From: Flavobacterium pectinovorum
GTDB lineage: Bacteria; Bacteroidota; Bacteroidia; Flavobacteriales; Flavobacteriaceae
Direction: 5' to 3'
NCBI RefSeq assembly: GCF_900142715.1
Contig: NZ_FRBX01000007.1
Span: forward strand, 114,937 to 178,936
DNA length: 64,000 nucleotides
Made by a program: the position numbers and the translations under genes. The notes beneath the pieces are model-generated. The model made no database searches. It saw only the letters and a program-made list of their open reading frames with translations, and was not told the origin of the DNA. Below, piece by piece: positions 29,601 through 38,150 of the stretch; position 1 is the first letter of the stretch; the number at the start of each line of letters is the position of its first letter.

Positions 29601-29840
29601 GGTCTGCAACCTTTATGTATGAGTGCTTTAAATAATTATCCGAGTGATTTTGACGGAGGAATTTCTAAGAAAAATATTCATTCCAGCGATATTACGCCAA
29701 GAGAAGAAGTAGTGGTTTGTGTAGACTTAACCCAGCGCGGATTAGGAGGAGACAACAGTTGGGGATTACCTCCGCACGAACAGTATGTATTGACTCAAAA
29801 TGAATACAGCTACGGATTTGTCATAAAACCAATTGAATAA
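26700..29840 (+). CDS. GH2 beta-galactosidase, LacZ-type with five domains
   Basis: 1046 residues with a signal peptide (ending VVFAQ), so periplasmic. Domain order as in E. coli LacZ: sugar-binding jelly roll (LNGKWKFSWSPTPDQR, VPSNWELHGYGIPIYTN, WRLSGIDRNVYLY), immunoglobulin-like domain, TIM barrel (VHGVNIHEHNP, LWSLGNESANGPVF with acid/base E489, YIMCEYSHAMGNSSG with nucleophile E553, GGFIWDWVDQG), a second Ig-like domain and the C-terminal beta-galactosidase small-chain domain (YFKQYPEPNFWRAPTDNDIG, DYYGRGPLENYSDR). It releases terminal beta-galactose. Next to GH28, GH51 and GH95 it likely trims galactan or arabinogalactan fragments; exact linkage not readable. Confidence 0.94.
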   Translation: MHKIKTKIFLLNLLILCVTVVFAQEKDRNDWENPQVFQINREPARAAFLPYADETSAIIDKYENSPWYFSLNGKWKFSWSPTPDQRSKDFYKTDFSTLHWNELQVPSNWELHGYGIPIYTNITYPFEKNPPFINHWDNPVGSYKKDFVLPENWKNRHVFLHFEAGTSAMYIWVNGEKVGYTENTKSPAEFDISKYLKPGKNDLAVEVYRWSDGSYLEDQDMWRLSGIDRNVYLYSTDNVRISDFFAKPDLDAKYKNGSLNVEVSLKNLTSTAVNNQKLIAKFVDASGKNVFTKELNVNFEASKIQTLNFAQNVSNPKLWSSETPNLYTLLLTLKNEKGDIVETVSTQIGFRKVELKGGQLLVNGVRLMVHGVNIHEHNPETGHYQDEATMMKDIKMMKQLNINSVRCSHYPNNILWVKLCNKYGLFLVDEANIESHGMGVEGQPLIWMNPKTNPGYLPEWREAHLDRIYSLVERDKNMPSVILWSLGNESANGPVFHDAYKWIKKRDNTRLVQFEQAKENENTDIVCPMYPTIEYMKEYAARKEVTRPYIMCEYSHAMGNSSGNFQEYWDIIRGSKNMQGGFIWDWVDQGFETTDEVGRKYWAYGGDLGSQNYTNDENFCHNGLVFPDRTPHPGAFEVKKVYQDILFNAVDIKNGVIEIVNDFGFTNLNKYNFKYEVLENGKVIKEGTINVALDPKTKKQFKLDLPKLQSKEGTEYLLNVFAYTKTSSELLPQHFEVAKEQFVIEDSNYFTKSEKVNAAKIQDEKEQFVLTSDNVVVKISKKTGLISFYSLKGEEYFKQYPEPNFWRAPTDNDIGNKMQIRTNVWRTAGKNTSLESIQQTEENGKQYIVAKLKLNDVASDYTIKYSLGNDGALEIHASYKKGNNPLPELPRFGMIFTLKNTLENLDYYGRGPLENYSDRKTSSFKGIYYSKVAKQYVPYTRPQENGYKTDIRWFKLSGNNGNGLEIKGLQPLCMSALNNYPSDFDGGISKKNIHSSDITPREEVVVCVDLTQRGLGGDNSWGLPPHEQYVLTQNEYSYGFVIKPIE

Positions 29841-29846
29841 GTTTTT

Positions 29847-29875
29847 AGTTTTCAGTCTCATTTGTACTGAAAACT
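29847..29875. repeat. Short hairpin between GH2 and the acyltransferase gene
   Basis: AGTTTTCAGT (29847-29856) and ACTGAAAACT (29866-29875) form a perfect 10-bp stem with a 9-nt loop. No T tail follows. The words TTGAATACTAAAAA (29886) and CTGAATACTAAAAA (29917) repeat just downstream. It is probably a small processed or stabilising hairpin in a polycistronic mRNA. Confidence 0.5.
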
Positions 29876-29929
29876 GGGACTAGATTGAATACTAAAAAAA
29901 ACTATCAACCGACCACTGAATACTAAAAA

Positions 29930-31072
29930 ATGAGTAACACTACAAAAGGAAGATTAATTTCTTTGGATGCGCTTCGCGGATTTGTTATGTTTTGGATTAT
30001 GAGCGGAGAACACATAATTCATGCTCTTGCCAAAGCTGCCCCAATTCCCGTTTTTATCTGGATGTCATCGCAACTGCATCATGCAGAATGGAATGGAATT
30101 ACGTTTTACGATATGATTTTTCCTGTATTTCTTTTTGTTGCAGGAGTTTCAATGCCGTACTCTTTTGAAAAGAAAATGGAAATGGCTGGCGTAAAAACGC
30201 CACAAGAATTACCAAGTAAAGAAAAGAAGAAAATTTACTTATCAATGCTGAGGAGAACCTGTATTTTACTGGTTTTAGGATTTGTGGTAAATGGATTATT
30301 GCGATTCGATGGTTTTGATCATACCCGTTTTGCAAGTGTTTTAGGAAGAATTGGACTGGCTTGGTTTTTTGCCGGAATCATCTATTTAAATTTTGACATT
30401 AAAAAACAATTAATTTGGTTTTTCGCTATTTTGTTTGGCTATTATGCAGCAATGAAATGGATTCCTGTTCCCGACTTTGGCGCAGGAGTTTTGACCAAAG
30501 AAGGATCACTGGAAGGATATATTGATCGTTTGCTTTTACCAGGCAGACTGCACAGTACGGTTTATGATCCGGAAGGAATATTTTCTACCATACCTGCTAT
30601 TGCTACGGCATTATTAGGTGTTTTTACAGGAACATTTTTAAAAGCAAAATACTCTTTTTCTATAAAAGTAAAATTGCTTTTAATGACTCTTACGGCAGTT
30701 GTTCTGATTATTGCAGGTTTGATATGGGATATTAATTTTCCAATCAATAAACATTTATGGACAAGTTCATTTGTGTGTTTTGTTGGAGGATTTAGCATTT
30801 TATTTTTTGTCTTTTTTTATTTGATAATTGATTTTTTCGGATTCCATAAATGGGCATTTCCTTTAATTTTAATCGGTTCAAATTCTATTTTAATTTACAT
30901 CGCTGCCGAAGGTTTAGTTGATTTTAAACACACTGCAGATTATGTTTTTGGCGGACTTATCAATTTTACGCCGCTTTTATGGCAGCCTTTTTTTACAGCG
31001 TTGTCTGTAACCGTTGTACAGCTTATTTTACTTTACTTTCTATATAAAAGAAAATGGTTTCTAAAAATTTGA
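29930..31072 (+). CDS. DUF5009/HGSNAT-like membrane acyltransferase
   Basis: 380 residues, about ten membrane helices, no signal peptide. The opening RLISLDALRGFVMFWIM, the block YDMIFPVFLFVAGVSMPYSFEKK and the RRTCILLVLGFVVNGL helix are typical of the DUF5009 group, related to eukaryotic heparan-alpha-glucosaminide N-acetyltransferase (HGSNAT) and to YeiB-like acyltransferase proteins. Those enzymes use cytoplasmic acetyl-CoA to acetylate a sugar amine or hydroxyl across the membrane. Members are frequent in Bacteroidota PULs. Here it lies between GH2 and a sodium symporter, so it may modify or transport an acetyl group for a periplasmic oligosaccharide. The activity is not established for bacterial members as far as I know. 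Confidence 0.82.
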   Translation: MSNTTKGRLISLDALRGFVMFWIMSGEHIIHALAKAAPIPVFIWMSSQLHHAEWNGITFYDMIFPVFLFVAGVSMPYSFEKKMEMAGVKTPQELPSKEKKKIYLSMLRRTCILLVLGFVVNGLLRFDGFDHTRFASVLGRIGLAWFFAGIIYLNFDIKKQLIWFFAILFGYYAAMKWIPVPDFGAGVLTKEGSLEGYIDRLLLPGRLHSTVYDPEGIFSTIPAIATALLGVFTGTFLKAKYSFSIKVKLLLMTLTAVVLIIAGLIWDINFPINKHLWTSSFVCFVGGFSILFFVFFYLIIDFFGFHKWAFPLILIGSNSILIYIAAEGLVDFKHTADYVFGGLINFTPLLWQPFFTALSVTVVQLILLYFLYKRKWFLKI

Positions 31073-31127
31073 GAGACATTCAAATTTAAATACATTTTAC
31101 TATCTAACCACACAATAACCACACATT

Positions 31128-32765
31128 ATGAATGTATTACAAACCGCAGATTACATTGTTTTCTTTATTTACTTTGTCATAGTCACGGCTTATGGAATGT
31201 ATATTTACAGAAGCAAGAAAACCGCAGCAACCAGTTCCAACGAATATTTTTTAGCCGAAGGATCGCTTACCTGGTGGGCAATTGGAGCATCACTGATCGC
31301 TTCTAATATTTCAGCAGAACATTTTATCGGTATGAGTGGTTCGGGATTTGCCATCGGACTTGCGATTGCTTCTTACGAATGGATGTCTGCCGCCACATTA
31401 ATTATCGTGGCGATGTTCATTTTGCCCATTTATCTTAAAAATAAAATATTTACCATGCCGCAGTTTCTGGCCAAAAGATACAGCGGAACAGTAAGTACCA
31501 TTATGGCTATTATCTGGCTTTTAATTTATGTGTTTGTAAATCTTACTTCTATAATCTATTTAGGTGCATTGGCTATTTCATCAATTGCTCCTGTAAGTTT
31601 TCAGTTTTGTGTTATTGCGCTGAGTTTATTCTCCGTGATTGTAACTTTAGGGGGAATGAAAGTAATTGGATATACGGATATGTTTCAGGTTATAGTATTA
31701 ATTTTAGGCGGATTAGTAACCACTTATTTAGCATTGACTTTACTTTCGGATCAGTTTGGTTTTGGAAAAGATATCTTAAAAGGACTCTCAATTATTGCAG
31801 ATGAAGCGCCCGGGCATTTGCACATGATATTAGAAAAATCAAATCCGCATTATACTGAACTGCCGGGAATGTCTGTTTTGATCGGAGGTATGTTAATCAA
31901 TAATCTGGCGTATTGGGGATGTAATCAATATATTGTGCAGAGAGCTTTAGGAGCCGATTTAAAAACAGCCCGAAAAGGAATTCTATTTGCTGCTTTTCTA
32001 AAATTATTAGTTCCAATAATTGCTGTTTTACCGGGTATTGCGATGTTCGTTATGCACTCAAACGGAATGTTTCAGCAGGAAATGGTAGATGCAGCGGGAG
32101 TTTTAAAACCAGATCAGGCTTATCCAACTTTAATGAATTTACTTCCTGCGGGATTAAAAGGTGTCGCTTTAGCCGCTTTGACTGCAGCAATTGTAGCTTC
32201 TTTGGCAGGAAAAGCAAATAGTATTTCGACTATATTTTCTTTAGATATTTATAAAAAATATTTCAATTCGCAGGCAACAGAAAAAAAGCTGGTACGTACA
32301 GGAAGATGGTGTGTGGTGGTCTGCATGATTATCGCAGCAATTGTAGCGCCGGCATTAAAATCATTAGATCAGGCGTATCAGTTTATACAAGAATATGTGG
32401 GTTTCTTTTCACCTGGAGTTTTAGCAGTTTTTTTATTGGGAATGTTCTGGAAAAAAACAACACCATCAGCCGGACTTGCGGGAGCATTATTAACAGTGCC
32501 TCTTGCTGCAATATTAAAATTCCTGCCAATGTGGACAGATGGCGCTTTTCCTGATTATCCTTTCTTAGACCGAATGACTATTGTTTTCTTCTTAATTGTA
32601 TTTATAATGGTTGGTATTAGTCTGGCAAATCCAGCATCTGAAGAAGAAGCTGAAATACATAAAATCGAAGTCGATAATTCGATGTTTAAAGTTTCTTCAG
32701 AGTTTATTGTAGGATCATTTATTATCTGCGGAATATTAGTGGCTTTATATACCGTTTTCTGGTAA
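31128..32765 (+). CDS. Sodium:solute symporter (SSS/SLC5 family), probable sugar transporter
   Basis: 545 residues with about 14 membrane helices. Family signatures: YFLAEGSLTWWAIGASLIASNISAEHFIGMSGSGF in helices 1-2 (sodium site region), the GGMLINNLAYWGCNQYIVQRALGA segment, and ALTAAIVASLAGKANSISTIFSLDIYKKY in the helix-8 region, close to SGLT-like galactose transporters. It would move a monosaccharide or polyol from periplasm to cytoplasm with sodium. The position between the DUF5009 gene and the pectin hydrolases suggests galactose, arabinose or a uronate; the myo-inositol oxygenase at the head of the block makes myo-inositol another candidate. Substrate not decidable by eye. Confidence 0.9.
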   Translation: MNVLQTADYIVFFIYFVIVTAYGMYIYRSKKTAATSSNEYFLAEGSLTWWAIGASLIASNISAEHFIGMSGSGFAIGLAIASYEWMSAATLIIVAMFILPIYLKNKIFTMPQFLAKRYSGTVSTIMAIIWLLIYVFVNLTSIIYLGALAISSIAPVSFQFCVIALSLFSVIVTLGGMKVIGYTDMFQVIVLILGGLVTTYLALTLLSDQFGFGKDILKGLSIIADEAPGHLHMILEKSNPHYTELPGMSVLIGGMLINNLAYWGCNQYIVQRALGADLKTARKGILFAAFLKLLVPIIAVLPGIAMFVMHSNGMFQQEMVDAAGVLKPDQAYPTLMNLLPAGLKGVALAALTAAIVASLAGKANSISTIFSLDIYKKYFNSQATEKKLVRTGRWCVVVCMIIAAIVAPALKSLDQAYQFIQEYVGFFSPGVLAVFLLGMFWKKTTPSAGLAGALLTVPLAAILKFLPMWTDGAFPDYPFLDRMTIVFFLIVFIMVGISLANPASEEEAEIHKIEVDNSMFKVSSEFIVGSFIICGILVALYTVFW

Positions 32766-32774
32766 TTTTTATTT

Positions 32775-32909
32775 TGCCACAAAGCCACAAAGGCTCAAAG
32801 TTTATTTAAAAAGAATAAATTGAAAATTGCTTGCAAAGGATTGAAGGCGCAAAGTTTATTGAAAGAAACTGTAGATAAAAAAGCTTAGCGACTTAGTGTC
32901 TTTGTGGCA
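32775..32909. repeat. Intergenic inverted-repeat element, family D (copy 1)
   Basis: The left end TGCCACAAAGCCACAAAGG (32775-) pairs with the right end (GTGTCTTTGTGGCA, ending 32909); inside are AAAGGATTGAAGGCGCAAAG and CTTAGCGACTTAG words. The right end runs up to 16 bp before the GH28 start codon. A related element starting TGCCACAAAGGCTCTAAGGC lies behind the same gene at 34461, so this GH28 gene is bracketed by members of one family. Confidence 0.7.
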
Positions 32910-32925
32910 TAAAAAACAAAAAGAA

Positions 32926-34455
32926 ATGAAAAAGAAATCTATAATCGCGATCCTAATTTTCTGTATTTCCTTAACCGTTTCGGCGCAAAAGATATTTGAC
33001 ATTAAAAAATATGGCGCCGTAGGAGACGGAAAAACTTTAAATACAAAAGCCATTCAAAAAGCGATTGATGCGGCCAACAAAAATAAAGGCGGAAGAGTTG
33101 TTTTTTCTAAAGGAAAATTTCTATCAGGAAGCATAGTCTTAAAAAGCGAAGTTGAATTGTTTTTTGAAGAAGGAGCAATTTTATTAGGTAGTACAAATCC
33201 GGATGATTATCCTAAATTTGAAGGAATAAGAGCATTGATTATAGCCAATGAAGCAAAAAATATTGCAGTAAACGGAAAAGGAATTATAGACGGACAAGGA
33301 AGAGAACTGGCATTAGCAATCGATAGTCTCCATCATACAGGAGTTCGAATTGATCCCAAATACAATTACAGAAGAATGCGTCCTGAAGACGGAAGAGGAA
33401 AGCTGATTTCGTTTGTAAAATGCGATTCTATAACGATGATCAATATCACATTAAAAAACAGTCCGGGCTGGGTGCAGTGTTTTACCGAATGCAAAAATAT
33501 TGTAATCGATGCTATGAAAGTCAATAGTACCGCTTATTGGAACAATGATGGAATTGATGTTAACGGATGTGAAAATGTTCGAATAACAAACTGCAATGTA
33601 AACGCCGCAGATGACGGAATCTGCTTAAAATCAGAGTCACCGGGATTGCAGAACAATAATATTTACATTGCCAACTGCAGGATTAGATCGAGTGCCAATG
33701 CTGTTAAATTTGGTACAGGTTCTTATGGCAGTTTCAAAAACGTAACTATCGAGAATATCGAGGTCTATGATACTTTCAGATCGGCAATCGCAATTGAATC
33801 TGTAGATGGAGCCGAGATTGAGAATATTAAAGTTTCAAATATTACCGCCGTAAATACAGGAAATGCGATATTAATTCGTTTAGGTCACCGAAATGGAGAT
33901 AAGCCGGGTTATATCAAAAATGTATCGATAAAAAATGTAAAAGTGCAGGTTCCTTTTGGCCGTCCGGATATTGATTATGATATGCGCGGACCAGAAGTTG
34001 ATTATTTCCATAATTCGTTTCCGGCTTCTATTGCGGGAATTCCGGGACATTTGATAGAAAATGTAACTTTAGAAAATATTGAAATCACCTATCCGGGAAG
34101 AGCTTCAAAAGGAATGGCGTATCATCCTTTAAGCAGATTAAAAGATGTAAAAGAAAACATAAACGGTTACCCCGAATTTTCCATGTTTGGAGAATTGCCT
34201 TCTTGGGGATTTTATGTGCGTCACGTAAACGGAATCGAAATGAAGAATATAAAACTCATTTTAGAGAAAGAAGATTTTCGTCCAGCCTTTGTTTTTGATG
34301 ATGTAAAAAATCTGAGAATGAAAGCTATTGATATGCCTTCGGATAAAATCAATCAAATTATTTTTAAAGATGTTTCATCAAGCAATTTAGACAGTGAATC
34401 TTTAAAACGAAAAATAGAACCAGAACAAAATAAATTTGAACTGCCAGCGCATTGA
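32926..34455 (+). CDS. GH28 family glycoside hydrolase (first of two)
   Basis: About 509 residues from the ATG at 32926; the longer frame from 32896 begins inside the repeat element and is rejected because the paralog at 34669 begins with the same MKKKSIIAILIF signal. Signal peptide ends TVSAQ. The start DIKKYGAVGDGKTLNTKAIQKAIDAA and the following right-handed beta-helix are typical of GH28. Catalytic Asp candidates: D208/D211 in NNDGID and D229-D230 in AADDG. The GHG and RIK motifs of true polygalacturonases are not obvious, so a rhamnogalacturonan hydrolase or exo-galacturonidase type is more likely. GH28 enzymes invert alpha-linkages of galacturonate or rhamnose in pectin. Confidence 0.88.
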   Translation: MKKKSIIAILIFCISLTVSAQKIFDIKKYGAVGDGKTLNTKAIQKAIDAANKNKGGRVVFSKGKFLSGSIVLKSEVELFFEEGAILLGSTNPDDYPKFEGIRALIIANEAKNIAVNGKGIIDGQGRELALAIDSLHHTGVRIDPKYNYRRMRPEDGRGKLISFVKCDSITMINITLKNSPGWVQCFTECKNIVIDAMKVNSTAYWNNDGIDVNGCENVRITNCNVNAADDGICLKSESPGLQNNNIYIANCRIRSSANAVKFGTGSYGSFKNVTIENIEVYDTFRSAIAIESVDGAEIENIKVSNITAVNTGNAILIRLGHRNGDKPGYIKNVSIKNVKVQVPFGRPDIDYDMRGPEVDYFHNSFPASIAGIPGHLIENVTLENIEITYPGRASKGMAYHPLSRLKDVKENINGYPEFSMFGELPSWGFYVRHVNGIEMKNIKLILEKEDFRPAFVFDDVKNLRMKAIDMPSDKINQIIFKDVSSSNLDSESLKRKIEPEQNKFELPAH

Positions 34456-34460
34456 AATTT

Positions 34461-34629
34461 TGCCACAAAGGCTCTAAGGCGCAAAGTTTTTTCACGCAGA
34501 TTTAAAAAAGATTTAAGCAGATTTTGCAGATTTTTTTTTAAATCTAATCTGCTTAAATCTGTAGAATCTGCGTGAAAAAAAAAACGCTGCGACTTTACGA
34601 GATTAAAAAAATAAACCAAAAACTTTGCG
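34461..34629. repeat. Nested intergenic repeats between the two GH28 genes
   Basis: Outer element: TGCCACAAAGGCTCTAAGGC (family D, from 34461) with a complementary AACTTTGCG end at 34621-34629. Inserted in it is a different inverted repeat: TTTTTTCACGCAGATT (34487-34502) against AATCTGCGTGAAAAAA (34565-34580), with AGATTTAAGCAGATT and AATCTGCTTAAATCT arms inside. The inner element can fold alone into a long hairpin. No ORF of interest inside. Confidence 0.72.
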
Positions 34630-34668
34630 TAGACTATCTTAAACAAGGTTTTTAATAAATAAAATGAA

Positions 34669-36108
34669 ATGAAAAAGAAATCTATAATCGCGATCCTAAT
34701 TTTTTGTCTTTCCTTGACCGTTTCGGCACAGAATATTTACGACGTTAAAAAATACGGAGCAAAAGGAGACGGGAAGACCAATGATGCCGCTGCCATTCAA
34801 AAAGCAATTGATGCCTGTAGTAAAACGGGTGGAAGAGTTTTAATTCCGGCACCGTTTATCTTTTTAGCTGGACCAATTGATGTAAAATCAAAAGTAGATC
34901 TTCATATCGAAGCCGGAGCGAAATTATTGGCAAGTCCGGATGAAAAATTATACACAAAAAGCGCTTTCAGAACCAATCCGGGAGAAGGGACAATTTGGAT
35001 TGGAGGAGAAAATGTAGAAGATTTTACCATTAGCGGAAGCGGAAAAATAGATGGAAACGGAATTTCTTTTATGGGTGAAGAACTCGAAGATTCTTATGTT
35101 TTAAAACCTTTTAATGTACTTGATCCACGTCCACACGTGTTGACCATTATTGGAGGAAAAAATATCAGAATCAAAGATGTTCATATCGGAAATTCGGCTT
35201 ACTGGACCATTCATTTGGTTGGCTGTAATGATGTTGTTATTAGCGGTATTACTTTGTTGAACAGCCTAAAAGTCCGCAATAGTGACGGTATCGATTTGGA
35301 TCATTCCAAAAATGTGAGAATCAGTGATTGTTATATTGAAAGCGGCGATGATTGTATTTGTTTGAAAAACAGAAGAGAATTTGAAGAATTTGGAGCCTGT
35401 GAAAACATTACGGTGACCAATTGTACAATGACGAGCAGCAGCTGCGCCATCAAAATTGGTTCAGAAAACATGGATGCGATTAGACAAGTGGTTTTCAATA
35501 ATTGTATTATTAAAAACAGCAATCGCGCGTTGGGAATTCAAAATCGAGATGAAGGAACAGTAAGTGATGTTATTTTTTCTAATATTATTATCGAAGGTAA
35601 ATTAACGACAGATACCTGGTGGGGAAAAGCAGAGCCCATTTATGTAACGGCTTTTAGCAGAGCAAAAGGAAATCATAAAGATGCCAACTGGCGTTTTCCA
35701 AAAGGAGCAACAGAAGGAAAAGTAGGCGAAATAAAAAACATCTATTTTTCTAATATTCAGTGTACAGGAGAGAACGGTGTGTTTGTAAGCGGAGAATCAA
35801 AAGATAAAATTAAGAATATTGTTTTTGATAATGTGAGTGTTTTTATTGATAAAACAACCTCTTTTCCTGGCGGAGTGTATGACAGACGCCCCTCTAATGT
35901 AGAAGGTTTTGTAAAAGGAAGTACTTCGGGATTTTATTTTGATTCAGCAGAACGTATCAAAGTGCAGAATTGTACCGTACAATGGGGAAAAAATAAACCG
36001 GAATATTTTAAATACGCAATCGAAAGTAAAAATGTTGATGATTTAATTGTAACAAATTTAGACGGACAATCAGCTTTTCCTGCTAAATTAGAGGCAGTAA
36101 AAAAATAA
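34669..36108 (+). CDS. GH28 family glycoside hydrolase (second of two)
   Basis: 479 residues with a signal peptide (TVSAQ) nearly identical to that of the upstream GH28 protein. Beta-helix fold starting YDVKKYGAKGDGKTNDAAAIQKAIDAC. Catalytic Asp candidates: D206/D209 in NSDGIDLDH and D227-D228 in GDDCICLKNRR. The segment WTIHLVGCNDVVISGITLLN is the usual strand before the active site. This arrangement (SGDDCI plus SCAIKIGSE) resembles the Bacteroidota exo-acting GH28 group that removes galacturonate or acts on rhamnogalacturonan. The mature domains of the two tandem enzymes differ strongly, so they are probably complementary activities. The GH51 gene follows after 21 bp, so an operon is likely. 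Confidence 0.9.
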   Translation: MKKKSIIAILIFCLSLTVSAQNIYDVKKYGAKGDGKTNDAAAIQKAIDACSKTGGRVLIPAPFIFLAGPIDVKSKVDLHIEAGAKLLASPDEKLYTKSAFRTNPGEGTIWIGGENVEDFTISGSGKIDGNGISFMGEELEDSYVLKPFNVLDPRPHVLTIIGGKNIRIKDVHIGNSAYWTIHLVGCNDVVISGITLLNSLKVRNSDGIDLDHSKNVRISDCYIESGDDCICLKNRREFEEFGACENITVTNCTMTSSSCAIKIGSENMDAIRQVVFNNCIIKNSNRALGIQNRDEGTVSDVIFSNIIIEGKLTTDTWWGKAEPIYVTAFSRAKGNHKDANWRFPKGATEGKVGEIKNIYFSNIQCTGENGVFVSGESKDKIKNIVFDNVSVFIDKTTSFPGGVYDRRPSNVEGFVKGSTSGFYFDSAERIKVQNCTVQWGKNKPEYFKYAIESKNVDDLIVTNLDGQSAFPAKLEAVKK

Positions 36109-36129
36109 TTCCTTCCATTCCAAAAAACT

Positions 36130-38106
36130 ATGAAAAATAATATCCTTAGAACATTCACCATTTGTATGCTTTTAAGCAGTTTTTATGTAAATGCTCAAAA
36201 AACAATTTTAGAAGTTGATGCCACGAAAACCATCACCAAAATTCAGCCAACGATGTTCGGTTTGTTTTTTGAAGATATCAATTTTGCTGCAGATGGAGGA
36301 TTATATGCCGAATTGATTAAAAACAGGTCTTTTGAATTTGATAAACCTTTGATGGGTTGGGAGCAGCCCAATACAAAAAGATCTTCTTTGAATAAAGAAT
36401 CCGGAAGTGCAGCGCCAGTCAAAATTGAGGCAGATAATACGGTTTTTTGCAGAGTAGAAATTAATAATGCTAAAGGTTACGCTTTAATAAATGAAGGCTT
36501 CAGAGGAATGGGAGTGAAAAAAGATGCAAAATATAACCTTTCATTAAAAGCAGCCAATCACAATTCGGCAATTCAAAAGATTATAGTTCAGCTTATTGAT
36601 AAAGACCAAAAAGTAATTGGAGAAACGAGCATTGTTCCAAAATCAGAGGAATGGGCAAATTATACTGCATCAATTACAGCAACTCAAACGGAAGCAAAAG
36701 CAAAGCTGAAAATAACTTTTGAAGGAACAGGAACGATAGATTTAGATATGATTTCGCTTTTCCCGGAAGATACCTGGAAGAACAGAAAAAACGGACTTCG
36801 TAAAGATTTGGTACAGCTTTTATATGATATGAAACCTGGATTTTTACGTTTTCCCGGAGGTTGTATTGTTGAAGGAAGAACATTGTCTGATCGTTACCAA
36901 TGGAAAAAATCAGTTGGAAATGTAGACGATAGAGAAACAAAGATGAACCGTTGGAATGTAGAATTCAACCATAAACAAACTCCAGATTATTTTCAAAGTT
37001 TTGGTTTAGGATTTTTTGAGTATTTCCAACTTTCAGAAGATATTGGAGCAGAACCATTGCCGATTTTAAGCTGCGGAATGGCTTGTCAGTATAATACAGG
37101 AGAATTGGCAGCCATAAACGAACTAGATCCTTATGTACAGGACGCTTTAGATTTAATCGAATTTGCCAATGGTGCCGTTACGTCCGCTTGGGGGAAAATC
37201 CGTTCCGATATGGGACATCCAAAACCTTTTAATCTAAAATATATTGGAGTTGGAAACGAGCAATGGGGACCAGATTACATTGACAGATACAAAGTTTTTG
37301 AAAAAGCAATTAAGGCAAAATATCCAAATATCATAATTGTTTCAGGAAGCGGGCCTTCACCTGCAGGCGAACATTTTGATTTTGCTATGCAAGAACTTAA
37401 AAAACTAAATGCAGAATTGGTAGATGAGCATTATTACGAAAGCCCGAAATGGTTTAGAGAAAACGCAGGACGTTATGATAAATACGACAGAAAAGGCCCA
37501 AAAATATTTGCAGGAGAATATGCCGCACAAAGTGTTTCGGGCGCAAATCCGAATAACAGAAATAACTGGGAATGTGCTTTTTCTGAAGCCGCTTTTATGA
37601 CTGGTTTAGAAAGAAATGCAGAAGTAGTTCATTTAACATCTTATGCACCTTTAATGGCGCACGAAGATGCCTGGCAGTGGACTCCAGATATGATTTGGTT
37701 CAATAATTTACAATCTTACGGTTCGGCAAACTATTATGTACAGCAGTTATTTTCAACTAATAAAGGAACTGATTTGTTAAGTATTACCAAAGATGGAAAA
37801 GCTTTAACGGGACAAAATAGTTTATATGCTTCGGCAGTAAAAGATGCAAACAGCAAAGAAATAATTGTAAAATTGGTAAATACAGCCGAATCAGCACAAG
37901 ATGTTAGTCTTGATTTAAAAGGAGCAAAATTAGGATCAAAAGGAACAATTATTAGACTTGAAAGTCCAAATACGCAAGATGAAAATACTTTTGCAGATCC
38001 GAAAAAGATAACTCCAAAACAAAGCGAATACAAAATAACAAAAGGAAACCAGCAATTAAATCTTCCGGCTTATTCGGTAACTGTTTTAAAACTCAAAATG
38101 AATTAA
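36130..38106 (+). CDS. GH51 alpha-L-arabinofuranosidase
   Basis: 658 residues with signal peptide (ending FYVNAQ). The order is an N-terminal beta-sandwich start (TMFGLFFEDINFAADGG, KNRSFEF), an inserted CBM4/9-like jelly roll (about 80-215), then the TIM barrel (FLRFPGGCIVEG) and a C-terminal beta-sandwich ending LPAYSVTVLKLK. Catalytic residues: acid/base E377 in GVGNEQWG and nucleophile E463 in FAGEYA. It releases alpha-L-arabinofuranose from arabinan or arabinogalactan side chains of pectin. It lies 21 bp behind the GH28 gene and 44 bp before GH95. The family assignment is secure. Confidence 0.95.
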   Translation: MKNNILRTFTICMLLSSFYVNAQKTILEVDATKTITKIQPTMFGLFFEDINFAADGGLYAELIKNRSFEFDKPLMGWEQPNTKRSSLNKESGSAAPVKIEADNTVFCRVEINNAKGYALINEGFRGMGVKKDAKYNLSLKAANHNSAIQKIIVQLIDKDQKVIGETSIVPKSEEWANYTASITATQTEAKAKLKITFEGTGTIDLDMISLFPEDTWKNRKNGLRKDLVQLLYDMKPGFLRFPGGCIVEGRTLSDRYQWKKSVGNVDDRETKMNRWNVEFNHKQTPDYFQSFGLGFFEYFQLSEDIGAEPLPILSCGMACQYNTGELAAINELDPYVQDALDLIEFANGAVTSAWGKIRSDMGHPKPFNLKYIGVGNEQWGPDYIDRYKVFEKAIKAKYPNIIIVSGSGPSPAGEHFDFAMQELKKLNAELVDEHYYESPKWFRENAGRYDKYDRKGPKIFAGEYAAQSVSGANPNNRNNWECAFSEAAFMTGLERNAEVVHLTSYAPLMAHEDAWQWTPDMIWFNNLQSYGSANYYVQQLFSTNKGTDLLSITKDGKALTGQNSLYASAVKDANSKEIIVKLVNTAESAQDVSLDLKGAKLGSKGTIIRLESPNTQDENTFADPKKITPKQSEYKITKGNQQLNLPAYSVTVLKLKMN

Positions 38107-38150
38107 TTAATTGTAAATTGTCGATTGTAAATTATTAATTGAAAAATACC

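Noticed and set aside
32896..32925. Longer start of the first GH28 gene
   Set aside because: The extra ten codons lie in the intergenic repeat; the paralog begins at the equivalent of 32926 with the same signal peptide.
38139..38150. TTG start for the GH95 gene
   Set aside because: An ATG four codons later gives a normal signal peptide; TTG starts are rarer.
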